A stretch of 64,000 bases of DNA from Chitinophaga sp. HK235 (GTDB lineage: Bacteria; Bacteroidota; Bacteroidia; Chitinophagales; Chitinophagaceae). Positions within the stretch are counted from its first letter, which is position 1. Every line of letters begins with the position of its first letter. A program made the translations under genes and the position numbers. The stretch is from the NCBI RefSeq assembly GCF_018255755.1, contig NZ_CP073766.1:1860001-1924000 (forward strand), read 5' to 3'. This document shows, piece by piece, positions 53,801 through 63,200 of this stretch. The notes under the pieces were generated by a model. That model searched no databases and was not told where the DNA came from. It worked only from the letters and a program-made list of their open reading frames with translations.

Positions 53801-54949
53801 TTATAATAACAGGATATCTACCCGGTGTGCCTGTACCATCTGTTTGGTCCCCGACCATGAGAAAATGGTAAAATAACCGTCCTGGGAAGCTACCAGCGCA
53901 ATAGCGTCGTGCTGATCATGCACAAACTGTGCGGCCGATAAATGGCGGGTACCGCCGATACTGGAAGGATGTACATACGAAGGACTGCCGCCCATCACCG
54001 GTTCCATCATCAGCACTTTTTCTACGGGAGAAGAATTGCCTGCACGGGTGATTTTGGCGCCAAAAGCCAGCAGCTCATGATGTTTATTGATGATAGTAGC
54101 GCCATCTACGGCCGTGAGGCCACTGATATTTTCCACCTCCCGGCGTAATGCGTTCTGCCAGTATAATTCGCTGACGGTGGAACTGTCTTGTCTGACAAGA
54201 TCGGCCACTCCGGCAAATGCCGGTGATACCGGGTATTGTAGCGGCTGTACGATGGATTCTCTCCAGGAAGAGCTGTTGTCGGGTACTACGAGCAGGATAC
54301 CACCGCGTTTATGTGCCCGCATAGACACCGCTATCTGTATCAATACATTTTCGGGATTGCTCCAGAGCGTGGAAGTGTCCAGCCCCAGCAGAGACCTGAG
54401 TAATCCGGGACTACAGGTGTTCATCCCCGATGTTTCATCCACCACCTTCACCTGGTCACCTTTCAGCATGGCCACATTGGTAAACTTGCCCAGCCCCAGT
54501 ACACGCCGGTGTTTAACCACCAGCAGCCCCGGCTCGGACACGTCCAGTACAAAACAGTAGTTAGGCAGTTTGATGGTAGTGCCCCATATATAAAGCTCAT
54601 CTCCGTCGTGCCAGATACCTACATGCACACCAGCTCTTTCCACTCCTGGCGCCAGTTTGGTTAGCACCTGCGGATTCAGCGGAAGCGGTTGTTCAAACAA
54701 CAACGGTTTGCCCGCCTGTGCCGGGTCGACAAACGCCAGCGACATCCGGGTGGCATTGCCCTCTTCCCTCCGCAGGCTCGCCCAGAAAGCCACATCGATG
54801 ATTCTCTCCACTATCCGGGCAGACGGTATGGAAGCCAGATTATCTGTCCCTTCTTCCTTCGCGGCCTCCAGATGTTTTATAAAATGTGCTTCTATAATTC
54901 CGGCTACTGTAGATGCTGCCTGATATGTCGATTCTGTTGTCAGTGCCAT
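53801..54949 (-). CDS. DACNV-type protein with diadenylate-cyclase-like (DisA_N) domain
   Basis: 382 residues, soluble. The C-terminal 110 residues resemble the DisA_N diadenylate cyclase core: VDGATIINKHHELLAFGAKI (DGA at 282-284) and GGTRHLSAAQFVHDQHDAIA (from 332) followed by ALVASQDGYFTIFSW. In canonical c-di-AMP synthases the second motif is RHR; here it is RHL, so catalysis may be altered or lost. The N-terminal 270 residues match, from memory, the DACNV sensor domain proposed to control such cyclases. It sits between an FtsX-type permease (39 bp) and a TonB receptor (33 bp). Confidence 0.75.
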   Translation of the reverse strand: MALTTESTYQAASTVAGIIEAHFIKHLEAAKEEGTDNLASIPSARIVERIIDVAFWASLRREEGNATRMSLAFVDPAQAGKPLLFEQPLPLNPQVLTKLAPGVERAGVHVGIWHDGDELYIWGTTIKLPNYCFVLDVSEPGLLVVKHRRVLGLGKFTNVAMLKGDQVKVVDETSGMNTCSPGLLRSLLGLDTSTLWSNPENVLIQIAVSMRAHKRGGILLVVPDNSSSWRESIVQPLQYPVSPAFAGVADLVRQDSSTVSELYWQNALRREVENISGLTAVDGATIINKHHELLAFGAKITRAGNSSPVEKVLMMEPVMGGSPSYVHPSSIGGTRHLSAAQFVHDQHDAIALVASQDGYFTIFSWSGTKQMVQAHRVDILLL

Positions 54950-54988
54950 ATGCCCAATTGATTTCAGGCATAAATATACGAAAGCTCC

Positions 54989-57367
54989 CTATTCTGTACG
55001 GAGGCTCTTTACCGGATTGGCCACTGCGGCCCTGATAGCCTGGAAACTAATCGTGCACAGCGTGATCAGCAGTGCCATCACTGCCGCCACCAGAAAGACG
55101 CCCGGACCAATGTTAATACGGTATTCATACTGCGCCAGCCAATGCTGCAGGAAATACAACGCCAGCGGAGACGCAATCAGACAACTGATCAGCACCAGTA
55201 CGATAAAATCCCGCGACAAGAGGAACCATACCTGCACAATAGAAGCCCCCAGCACCTTGCGGACCCCTATCTCCTTCGTCCGTTGTTCGGCCATATAGGC
55301 GGCCAGCCCCAATAACCCCAGACAGGAAATGGCAATGGCCAGTATGGCTAAAATCCCGGAAAGCCTTCCTGTCAGCACTTCCTGATAAAATTTACTGTTG
55401 TATGCTTTATCTACAAACTCATAAACATAGGGATAAGCAGGATTATATTTGTTGAATATAGTCTCCAGCCCTGCTAATGCTTTATGTGGCTCTACCCCCG
55501 GCGCCAGCCGGTACAACAGATACTCTCCTTCATCATAAGTACGGGTAAACATGGTTGGGTCAGCCTGCTGAAACGGAGACAGCATCAACGCATTGCGCAC
55601 CACGCCGATTACCCGGTACCGCTCGTTCTCTCCACGCCTGATCTCCGCATTAAGCGGATCTTTCAGCCGGAGCCGCTTCACGGCCGCCTCATTCAGGATT
55701 ACACTGTTGCTGTCTGCCAGGCCCTGTGTATAGTCCCGGCCACTCAGCAATTTCATACCCATCGTTGAAAAGTAATCATTGGAAATAACGATCATCCCCA
55801 TCTCAACCGTCTCCCCTGGCAGCTTGCCTGGGAAATATTTCAGGTCACTGTGCCAGCTGATAGTGGTAGGAGGACTGGAAGACCGGGCTACCTGAGAAAC
55901 CAGCCCGCTTTGCAACAATTCATTCTTTAATACATCATAATGTTTGTTCAGATCATAAGACATCTGTGACATGACCAGCCTGTCTGCATCATAGCCAGTA
56001 GGCCGCTCTTTGGCATACTGCATTTGCCGGTAGATCACCAGTGTGCTGATCACCAGCGCTATAGAGCAGGTAAACTGAACCACTACCAGCGCCCGGCGGG
56101 AGAATACGGCAGACCGTCCTGTTTTCACCGCTCCCTTCAGTGTTCGCACCGGATTGAAAGACGACAGGTAAACCGCAGGTTTCAGGCCGGCAGCAATACC
56201 GGTCAACACCACACATAACAGGGTGATGCCCCAGAAGCTCACATTACTTGCCGGCATGTGCACCGCTGTACCGGTTATGCTGTTAAAGGCAGGCAACAGC
56301 AGCCATACCATCAGCAAAGAACATATTAACGCCATAAAGGAGAGCAACAATGACTCCACCAAAAACTGTATCACCAACTGCGACCGTTGTGACCCAATGG
56401 CCTTGCGGATGCCCACTTCCCTGCCCCGCTTCCCTGACCTGGCCGTGGTAAGGTTTACAAAGTTGATACAGGCGATGATCAGCACCAATACGCCTATTAC
56501 ACTGAATATGCGGATATAATCGATAAACCCGCCTGTATTCTTTCCGTTTTTATATTCGCCAAACAGATGCCAGCGGTTCATCGCCTGCAGGATCACAATC
56601 GACTTCTCCGCATTGGTACTGCCCTTTTCCCGCTTTTCCAGAAAAGCAATCTTTGCCGCCAGCCGGTCAAAGTCAACCCCCGCCTTCAACTTGACGAATA
56701 TCTGAAAGGCATTGTTATCAAAACCTCCGCTGCGGCTGTTTTTAACAAAAATGGACGTTTGATCGTAGTAACTGAACGGAATGAGGTACTTAAACTGAAA
56801 AGTGGAATTAGCCGGTAAATCCTGCAGGATACCGGTTATCCTGAAATTATCACGGTTGTCAACGCGGACCATCTTTCCCATGGGGTCTTCTTTGCCGAAC
56901 AAGGCTGCGGCAGCAGATTTTGTCAGTACAATAGAAGAAGGGTCCTGAAACACTGTTTCAGCCTTGCCCTGCAGCAAAGGAAACTGAAAGGCTTTCAGGA
57001 AATCCTGCTGTACGCCACCACCGTCCATCACCACTTTACGGTCTCCTGCCATGAGCCCGTGTGTACTCAGCCAGTCGGCTTCACATACATACTCCATCTC
57101 TGGTATCTCACTACGCAATACATCCGACAGCTTTAAGGATACCGTATTAAAAGTAAGCGTGTCCCCGTTATTTTCGAAGTTGCGCATCACTCTGTACAAC
57201 TGGTTATTGTCAGGCAGAAAACGGTCGTAGGCATATTCGTTGACTACCCACAACGTTATCAGCATAGCCACCGCCATGCCGGCAGACAGGCCCAGAATAT
57301 TGATAGCACTGTACCCTTTATTGTTAGTAATGTTGCGCCAGGCAACCTTAAAGTAGTTTCTGATCAT
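54989..57367 (-). CDS. ABC transporter permease, FtsX/MacB type, two-domain
   Basis: 792 residues. N-terminal MIRNYFKVAWRNITNNKGYS then AINILGLSAGMAVAMLI, the hallmark of Bacteroidota MacB-like permeases, followed by a periplasmic MacB_PCD domain, a first FtsX core (near 290-410, RSGKRGREVGIRKAIGSQ), a second periplasmic domain, and a second FtsX core (RTKEIGVRKVLGAS) with terminal membrane segments ending NPVKSLRTE. Such proteins are part of MacB-type mechanotransmission systems for lipoproteins, peptides or drugs. The ATPase and periplasmic adaptor are not adjacent. It is the first gene of a likely three-gene operon with the DAC-like protein and TonB receptor. Confidence 0.88.
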   Translation of the reverse strand: MIRNYFKVAWRNITNNKGYSAINILGLSAGMAVAMLITLWVVNEYAYDRFLPDNNQLYRVMRNFENNGDTLTFNTVSLKLSDVLRSEIPEMEYVCEADWLSTHGLMAGDRKVVMDGGGVQQDFLKAFQFPLLQGKAETVFQDPSSIVLTKSAAAALFGKEDPMGKMVRVDNRDNFRITGILQDLPANSTFQFKYLIPFSYYDQTSIFVKNSRSGGFDNNAFQIFVKLKAGVDFDRLAAKIAFLEKREKGSTNAEKSIVILQAMNRWHLFGEYKNGKNTGGFIDYIRIFSVIGVLVLIIACINFVNLTTARSGKRGREVGIRKAIGSQRSQLVIQFLVESLLLSFMALICSLLMVWLLLPAFNSITGTAVHMPASNVSFWGITLLCVVLTGIAAGLKPAVYLSSFNPVRTLKGAVKTGRSAVFSRRALVVVQFTCSIALVISTLVIYRQMQYAKERPTGYDADRLVMSQMSYDLNKHYDVLKNELLQSGLVSQVARSSSPPTTISWHSDLKYFPGKLPGETVEMGMIVISNDYFSTMGMKLLSGRDYTQGLADSNSVILNEAAVKRLRLKDPLNAEIRRGENERYRVIGVVRNALMLSPFQQADPTMFTRTYDEGEYLLYRLAPGVEPHKALAGLETIFNKYNPAYPYVYEFVDKAYNSKFYQEVLTGRLSGILAILAIAISCLGLLGLAAYMAEQRTKEIGVRKVLGASIVQVWFLLSRDFIVLVLISCLIASPLALYFLQHWLAQYEYRINIGPGVFLVAAVMALLITLCTISFQAIRAAVANPVKSLRTE

Positions 57368-57496
57368 GCCAAAGGTTAACTAAGAAAAATGCCAAACTGA
57401 TAATGCTTCAGATCAACGATCTTTTATATTAAACATTATAAAATATGTTCGGTTTTGATACAATCGTTGTCCGCTTCTGTAAGATATAAAAAGAAA

Positions 57497-57520
57497 GACG
57501 CAAAGGATATCCTTTGCGTC
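57497..57520 (-). terminator. Terminator of the aspT-aspD-ansB operon
   Basis: A perfect 12-bp-arm palindrome (arm GACGCAAAGGAT) lies 26 bp after the asparaginase stop. On the minus strand it is followed directly by TTTCTTTTTATAT, a good intrinsic terminator. Confidence 0.85.
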
Positions 57521-57545
57521 CTGGCCATTCTATTTCCGGGATTGA

Positions 57546-58595
57546 TCAGTAAGTAAAGAAATATTGCTGTAATGTCTTTTTGTCTTTGGTTTTTGTGAGT
57601 CCCAGCATCAGGAGGATACGGGCTTTCTGGGGGCTGAGGTCATCGCTTACGATGGTGCCCAGTTTGGCGTCGTCCGTTTCATCGTACAGGGTCACCCTGC
57701 CGGTAAGCACCCGGGAAGAGCGGCATATGGTGATACCTTTGTTCACAGCACGCATTACAGCTTCTGTATTGACTTTGTTCAGGTTACCATTACCCAGTCC
57801 GGCGGTCACGATACCATCCACACCTTTGTCGATATAGGCATCAATAGTAGTGGAAGGCGCGTCGGCAAAGAGTTCGGCGACTACCACGTTAGGCAGTTTA
57901 TCCATGCCCGTGATATCGAAGGGTGTATTTTTGTTACCCTTACGCTGGTCGTGCATATAATACACCACCTTGCCGTCGTACACCTGTCCTACTGGTCCGG
58001 TGTTGGGAGCTTTAAACGCATCTACGTGGGTAGTGCTGATTTTTTCCGCTTCGCGGCCGGCAAAGATATTTTCACTGAACACCACCATCACACCTTTGCC
58101 TCTGGAATTGGGACTGGCTGCTACCGTAACGGCGTCATACAGGTTTTTGGGACCGTCGGCACTGATAGCAGTAGCCGGGCGCATAGAACCGGTAAGCACT
58201 ACCGGCAGATCGTACCTAACGGTGAGGCTGAGGAAGTAGGCTGTTTCTTCCTGGGTATCTGTACCGTGGGTGATCACGATGCCATCCGCTTCATTGTTTT
58301 TAAATATCTCGTTGATACGTTTGTTCAGCTTGATCCAGATGTCTACTGTCATATCCTGACTGCCTACGTTGGAGATCTGTTCTCCTGAGATCTCTGCCAC
58401 TTTATCGATGCCCGGCACGGCCTCAATGAGATCTTTGATAGGCAAGGATCCTGCCTTGTAGGCCGCACGGTCGGCAGACGCCCCTTTACCGGCAATAGTA
58501 CCGCCGGTGGCCAGTATTTTGACACGGGGAAGTTTTTGCGCAGATACCGTAAAACATACAATCAGGATACAAATGATACTTAACAGTTTTTTCAT
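57546..58595 (-). CDS. ansB: Type II L-asparaginase, secreted
   Basis: 349 residues with a signal peptide (MKKLLSIICILIVCFTVSAQ). Conserved catalytic blocks: ILATGGTIAGKG with the first nucleophilic Thr, and ITHGTDTQEETAYFL with the second Thr-Asp pair. VLTGSMRPATAISADGPKNL is the typical substrate-site loop. It would hydrolyse asparagine to aspartate and ammonia in the periplasm. It is the last gene after aspD (28 bp) and aspT, which together import aspartate and decarboxylate it to alanine. A strong terminator follows. Confidence 0.93.
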   Translation of the reverse strand: MKKLLSIICILIVCFTVSAQKLPRVKILATGGTIAGKGASADRAAYKAGSLPIKDLIEAVPGIDKVAEISGEQISNVGSQDMTVDIWIKLNKRINEIFKNNEADGIVITHGTDTQEETAYFLSLTVRYDLPVVLTGSMRPATAISADGPKNLYDAVTVAASPNSRGKGVMVVFSENIFAGREAEKISTTHVDAFKAPNTGPVGQVYDGKVVYYMHDQRKGNKNTPFDITGMDKLPNVVVAELFADAPSTTIDAYIDKGVDGIVTAGLGNGNLNKVNTEAVMRAVNKGITICRSSRVLTGRVTLYDETDDAKLGTIVSDDLSPQKARILLMLGLTKTKDKKTLQQYFFTY

Positions 58596-58623
58596 ACAAC
58601 CACTTTTTGATGAATAGAGAGAT

Positions 58624-60270
58624 TTATTTTTTCAGGGTTCCGTTACTTTTCCATACGCCTGCATAGGCACGCATGATCTCAGTAATATGTCTGCCGATTA
58701 AAGGATACGACGCTGTAGGCAGATTGGCCAGCGAAACACGCACAGACCATTCCGGGCCATCAAAGCCGCCACCGTTCAATAGTACCACTCCGGTCCTTTC
58801 CGCCAGCCGGAACAGGATGTCTACCGGTTCGAAGTTTTGTTTCAGCCATATGAAAAATTTCTCTCCATACACTTTTTCACTCCATACCTGTATATCTATT
58901 TCAGAATAATAACCGGCATTCAACGCATCTTTTACCAACGCTATTTCCAGCTCATCCCACAACAGTCTGAGACGTTTCTGCACCAATACCTGCGTCAGTT
59001 TTTTGTACTTGTTTTTAGTATCCAGCAGCGCAAAGGCAGCAAAGAGCATCATCTGCGTCTGTTGCGGCAAAGAGAGTCCGGCCGTATGGTTGAGTGCCAC
59101 CATGCGGCTGTCGGCCACCATTCTGTCAATAAATTTGATATGCTGCGGATCAAGCGCAATGCTACCGTAACGTTTTGTCAATGCTTTGGTGCTGGCCGCG
59201 GGTAAACGGCTGATACTTTCGTCGAACATATTTTTCCTGTGAACAGCGATCACTCCCAGGCGCCATCCGGTACAGCCAAAGTATTTGGAAAAGGAATATA
59301 CCCCGATGGTATTGTAGGGTATGGCAGCCATAAGTGAACGAAATCCCGGCACAAAGGTACCATATACATCATCTGTCACCACCATCAAACCAGGATTATC
59401 TTTTTTTACAATCCTGATAATCTTGCTAAGTCCATCCGGATCAATGGCGGTGGAAGGCGGATTGCTGGGATTAACGGTGAACAATATACGAATAGACGGG
59501 TCTTTTAATTGATTCAGCTCACTATCCGGATACTGCCAGGTATGACGTCCATCTTTGTTCATCGTGCTGGCTTTTAACTGCACCACATCAAAGCCGAAAC
59601 GCTCCAGCTGGGGTATCTCGATGTAAGGTGTAAACACGGGCACCATCAGCGCTATCTTATCTCCCTTTTTGATCAGAAAATTCTGCATCAGCGAATCAAA
59701 GATGTAACACATGGCTGCAGTACCGCCTTCTACGGCAAAGAGATCATATTTACCGGAAGGAGGTTCATCGTTGCACATCTCCTTCATAAGATAGTCGTGC
59801 ACGATAGGTTCCATATGCGACAACATCCTATCAGGCACCGGATACTGGTCGCCTATCACACTCTCCGCCAGTTCATGCACCCATGCATCCGGATTGTAGT
59901 TATGTTGTTTGATACCGTATTTATATACTTTCTGCAGCAATTCTATACCTGGCGCTGTTTTATTGGCAGCAAGAAATTTTTCAAAACGTTTGGCAATCCC
60001 CTTTTTCTCCGGGATACCAGCCAGCCCTTCTGTATTGTCCATTACCCGTCTGCACTCCTCCAGTCCGAAGAGGCCCAGCGTAAAAAAAGCTTCGCGTGGT
60101 GTGGTGGCTATCCAGTTGGGATTACCCCGGCCGGCGTTCAGCATCACTGTAGTGCTTTGACGGCTCTCCTCCTGCGCCAGTTTGATCAGGTTATCCTTCA
60201 ACTGAAAAGGGCTCAGGCTTTCCAGCATATGCTCTCTTTTTTTACTGGTTTTAAGTTTTGTAAGTCCCAT
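58624..60270 (-). CDS. aspD: Aspartate 4-decarboxylase (bifunctional aspartate aminotransferase)
   Basis: 548 residues, longer than ordinary fold-I aminotransferases, as expected for L-aspartate beta-decarboxylase. Features: LNAGRGNPNWIATTPREAFF near residue 45, EGGTAAMCYIF for the phosphate site, FTVNPSNPPSTAID, VTDDVYGTFV, and the PLP-binding Lys in VYSFSKYFGCTGWRLG. The reaction converts aspartate to alanine and CO2 in the cytoplasm, consuming a proton. It lies 41 bp after aspT and 28 bp before ansB. Ordinary transamination is a side activity in this family. Confidence 0.9.
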   Translation of the reverse strand: MGLTKLKTSKKREHMLESLSPFQLKDNLIKLAQEESRQSTTVMLNAGRGNPNWIATTPREAFFTLGLFGLEECRRVMDNTEGLAGIPEKKGIAKRFEKFLAANKTAPGIELLQKVYKYGIKQHNYNPDAWVHELAESVIGDQYPVPDRMLSHMEPIVHDYLMKEMCNDEPPSGKYDLFAVEGGTAAMCYIFDSLMQNFLIKKGDKIALMVPVFTPYIEIPQLERFGFDVVQLKASTMNKDGRHTWQYPDSELNQLKDPSIRILFTVNPSNPPSTAIDPDGLSKIIRIVKKDNPGLMVVTDDVYGTFVPGFRSLMAAIPYNTIGVYSFSKYFGCTGWRLGVIAVHRKNMFDESISRLPAASTKALTKRYGSIALDPQHIKFIDRMVADSRMVALNHTAGLSLPQQTQMMLFAAFALLDTKNKYKKLTQVLVQKRLRLLWDELEIALVKDALNAGYYSEIDIQVWSEKVYGEKFFIWLKQNFEPVDILFRLAERTGVVLLNGGGFDGPEWSVRVSLANLPTASYPLIGRHITEIMRAYAGVWKSNGTLKK

Positions 60271-60310
60271 AGCATAATGGTTTTGGGGAGATGACTAACA
60301 AATATTTCAG

Positions 60311-62011
60311 CTATTGCATGAGCAGGACAATCACGACGCCCCAGATGATCAGCAGGGTATTACCCACAGCATAAGTAACCGTATAACCCAGGGCAGGTGT
60401 TTTACTGTCTACTGCATCCTGAATGGCACCTAGTGCTGCGGTGGTGGTACGTGCACCGGCAGTACAGCCTAGTATCAGTGCAGGGTGGAACTTAAAAAGA
60501 TATCTGCCCATCAGTACGCCGGATAACAATGGCAGCGCTGTGGCAACGGCTCCTACCAGAAAAAGGCTTATGCCTACCTGCTTAAATCCATCGACAAAGC
60601 CGGGACCTGCAGAGATGCCCACTACAGCTATAAACATATTCAGCCCCACATTGTTCATCACCCATAAGGCTGGTGCAGGAATACGCCCGAAGGTAGGATG
60701 CTGGGAGCGAAGCCAGCCAAATACCAGCCCGATGATCAGCGCACCACCACTGGCGCTCAGACTGATAGGCACTCCACCTATTCTTATCGTCAGCACTCCT
60801 ATCAATCCTCCTATCACAATACCCAGTCCAACAAAAGTCATATCGGTCTTTTCCGTAGGCCTGTCAGCGTAGCCTATCTGTTGTGCGGCCTTGTCCACTT
60901 CTTTTTTGAGGCCCACCAGCTCTATCATGTCTCCCCGTTCAATCACGGTATTCGGCATCACGGGCACTTCAATATCAACAGCTTTAATACTACGGATGAA
61001 AATGCCGTGCATAAACGGCTTTGCACGCAACTCTTCTGCTGTAAGGCCTGCAATCTCTTTTTTGGCCACCAGCACCGGCAACGCCTCTGCGGGGAAATGC
61101 AACAACTCACCATCCTGAATCTCAGGTCCTACCAGCCCATATTCCCCTACCAGATTGGCTCGTCTTCCGCTGATCACAATACTGTCTCCTTTATGGATCA
61201 CCACATCCGGCGCCACCTCCACCACTTTATTCTGCTGACGCACCTTTTCTACAAACAAACGAAGATCATGGGCTGCCAGCCGCTCCTCCAGCGCCTTTAC
61301 GGTTTGCCCTTTATCAAACCAGTCGCTGGTAACTTTATAGGCACGGAAAATAACCACCCTGTCTGCTGCAATCATACCAGGCTGATCACTTTCATCACCG
61401 GCGCCCATAGAGGCTTCCAGCTCTTTACATGCTTTCTTCACTTTCTCCAGCCCTCCCAACATAGCGGGGGCCACACTGGCCAACAGCCAGGCAGATCCTG
61501 CTGTGCCGAAGATATAAGTCACGGCATAACATACCGGTATTGCATTGATAAACTCCTGCTTTTGCTGAGCAGATAACGGTAAACCATTGATGGTATCACC
61601 AGCTACGCCTATCACGGCTGATATAGTTTGTGAACCGGCCAGCAATCCGGCTGCCTGTCCCATGTGATACCCCATCACCCGCGCACAGAGCCAGGGAAAA
61701 ACAAGACAGGTGATCAACATCAGCACAGCAAATCCCATCTGTGGCAAACCCGTTTTTTTCAGGCCACGAAAAAACTGTGGACCTACACTATATCCTACTG
61801 CAAACAGAAACATCAGGAAAAATACCGACTTCACCGTGGGAGATATATCAATCTTCAGCTGCCCTACCAGTACGCCTACCAGCAGCACAGCAGTTACAGT
61901 ACCCAGACTGAATGTTTTGATTTTTAAAGGGCCTATAGCGAAACCCAGCGCGATAGTGAGGAAAATAGCCAGTTCCGGATACTGCTGAAGTACATGGGTG
62001 ATCCACTGCAT
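60311..62011 (-). CDS. aspT: Aspartate:alanine antiporter
   Basis: 566 residues. Two blocks of membrane helices (1-175 and 395-566) flank two cytoplasmic TrkA_C-type domains (about 205-380, e.g. VIHKGDSIVISGRR and VIERGDMIELVGL), the architecture of the AAEx family. The second helical block has GTPI-like GGVPISLSASGGALI and GCTAGARTTTAALGAI repeats. The family founder exchanges external aspartate for internal alanine and so makes a proton motive force together with the decarboxylase encoded next. First gene of the operon. Confidence 0.9.
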   Translation of the reverse strand: MQWITHVLQQYPELAIFLTIALGFAIGPLKIKTFSLGTVTAVLLVGVLVGQLKIDISPTVKSVFFLMFLFAVGYSVGPQFFRGLKKTGLPQMGFAVLMLITCLVFPWLCARVMGYHMGQAAGLLAGSQTISAVIGVAGDTINGLPLSAQQKQEFINAIPVCYAVTYIFGTAGSAWLLASVAPAMLGGLEKVKKACKELEASMGAGDESDQPGMIAADRVVIFRAYKVTSDWFDKGQTVKALEERLAAHDLRLFVEKVRQQNKVVEVAPDVVIHKGDSIVISGRRANLVGEYGLVGPEIQDGELLHFPAEALPVLVAKKEIAGLTAEELRAKPFMHGIFIRSIKAVDIEVPVMPNTVIERGDMIELVGLKKEVDKAAQQIGYADRPTEKTDMTFVGLGIVIGGLIGVLTIRIGGVPISLSASGGALIIGLVFGWLRSQHPTFGRIPAPALWVMNNVGLNMFIAVVGISAGPGFVDGFKQVGISLFLVGAVATALPLLSGVLMGRYLFKFHPALILGCTAGARTTTAALGAIQDAVDSKTPALGYTVTYAVGNTLLIIWGVVIVLLMQ

Positions 62012-62099
62012 ATATGGTCATTTTCGTTATAGAAAAGCTCGGTCTAAGCTCTTAAACAAGAGCCTTTTGCGTTTTGTTCGATAACGAAGGGTATGCAGT

Positions 62100-62816
62100 T
62101 CAGTAGTATTCGTTAGGCAACAGCAGCTTCAGGTCGGGCCAGTCATAGTTATCTATTATTTCAGCCTCCTCTGCTCTCTGCATGATCGTTTCAAATGCTG
62201 CAGGTACCCAGCAATACAGTATGTAATTATTATAACCATTGCCTGATAAATAAAACCAGGTATCAATTGGCGGAAGGTCCCATGAATCCACATAACCCAT
62301 GCTTTCCCATTCAGAACCTCCATCGAGTAAAGAGTTATTCGTTTCTATTGCCACTACTTTACCTCTATCCAGTGCTTCCTGTAAAGATGGCAATTCCTTT
62401 ACCTGCCGGGCTGCCATTGCATCTGCCAACAATCCACCTATATTTACTTTATTCGGTTCGATATTCCATCCCACAAATTTATCATTAAAGTAAAATGCAG
62501 GTATCCCGTTTATCTGTGGAATTGTTTGCCTGAATACTTTACAATAGTCTCCCTGCTCATAATCAAAATCCTTTGCCAGCTGCGCCGTCCAGGCAGCCAC
62601 CTCCAGCAGCTGCCGGATAAAGACCGCCTGTTGTTTTTCTCCCAGTGGTGGATGCTCACGAACAAACGGTTTCCACTCCATTGCAGGTTGTGGTGTTGGT
62701 GTTACTAGTGCATTATCTCCGGAAGGAGTATAAAAATGGCGCCATAAAACAACGAGGATCGTCACAATGGCCGCTACGGGCAACAAATATGCATTCAGAT
62801 CAAAAGCCGGCAACAT
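62100..62816 (-). CDS. Hypothetical membrane-anchored protein
   Basis: 238 residues with one N-terminal membrane segment (about 8-26) followed by a short Pro-rich linker (TPTPQPAMEWKPF) and a soluble domain of about 190 residues. No motif recognised. Composition is rich in Trp and Tyr (DNYDWPDLKLLLPNEYY at the end). It lies 88 bp upstream of aspT on the same strand and may share its promoter, but no functional link is evident. Confidence 0.65.
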   Translation of the reverse strand: MLPAFDLNAYLLPVAAIVTILVVLWRHFYTPSGDNALVTPTPQPAMEWKPFVREHPPLGEKQQAVFIRQLLEVAAWTAQLAKDFDYEQGDYCKVFRQTIPQINGIPAFYFNDKFVGWNIEPNKVNIGGLLADAMAARQVKELPSLQEALDRGKVVAIETNNSLLDGGSEWESMGYVDSWDLPPIDTWFYLSGNGYNNYILYCWVPAAFETIMQRAEEAEIIDNYDWPDLKLLLPNEYY

Positions 62817-63200
62817 AGGGAAACAATATGCTACTTGAAAAATTCGTAAAAAATCAGTCGGGTTATCTAAAAAAGATATCCAAAATTACTATCATTAAAC
62901 ATATATCCAAGCAATCGTCCCTGTTATGCTATGGATACCACTACTACCCCTCACCCCTATACGAGAAATGTAATATTCACCACATTATTATCTAATTGCT
63001 AAGTTATCCCACAAGTATAGTTTTTGTTAACAAAAATTTTCTATCTTAGGAAGAAATTACCCGGAAATGTGCTGTAGGGTCATATTTTATATTCCGGTGC
63101 AGGTGAACAATAGAGAAAAAGTATAGTTTCTGTTAACTTTTAAATTTCGTATTCCCGTAGTCTCTAATCCTATTTTTATAAACCCAAACCCACCCTAACA
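62817..63200. other. Intergenic region upstream of the GH30 gene, with a direct repeat
   Basis: About 380 bp without a gene. It contains two near-identical copies of AAGTATAGTTTyTGTTAAC at 63013-63031 and 63119-63137, 106 bp apart, each including the palindrome GTTAAC. No full TTTG-N19-TAnnTTTG promoter was evident; the closest -7-like sites are TATCTTAG (63042) and TAAATTTC (63141). Confidence 0.45.
63013..63137 (+). repeat. Two direct copies of a 19-bp motif upstream of the GH30 gene
   Basis: Copies at 63013-63031 and 63119-63137 differ at one position. They are in the same orientation as the downstream gene, about 170 and 64 bp before its start, compatible with regulator sites or with a duplicated promoter segment. 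Confidence 0.5.

Noticed and set aside
60698..61576. 292-codon plus-strand ORF antisense to aspT
   Set aside because: His- and Ser-rich shadow of a well-supported antiporter gene, with no family signal.
62048..62066. GCTCTT/AAGAGC hairpin after the 62100-62816 gene
   Set aside because: Its T-rich side faces the plus direction, where no gene ends; on the minus strand no T-run follows, so terminator function is not supported.
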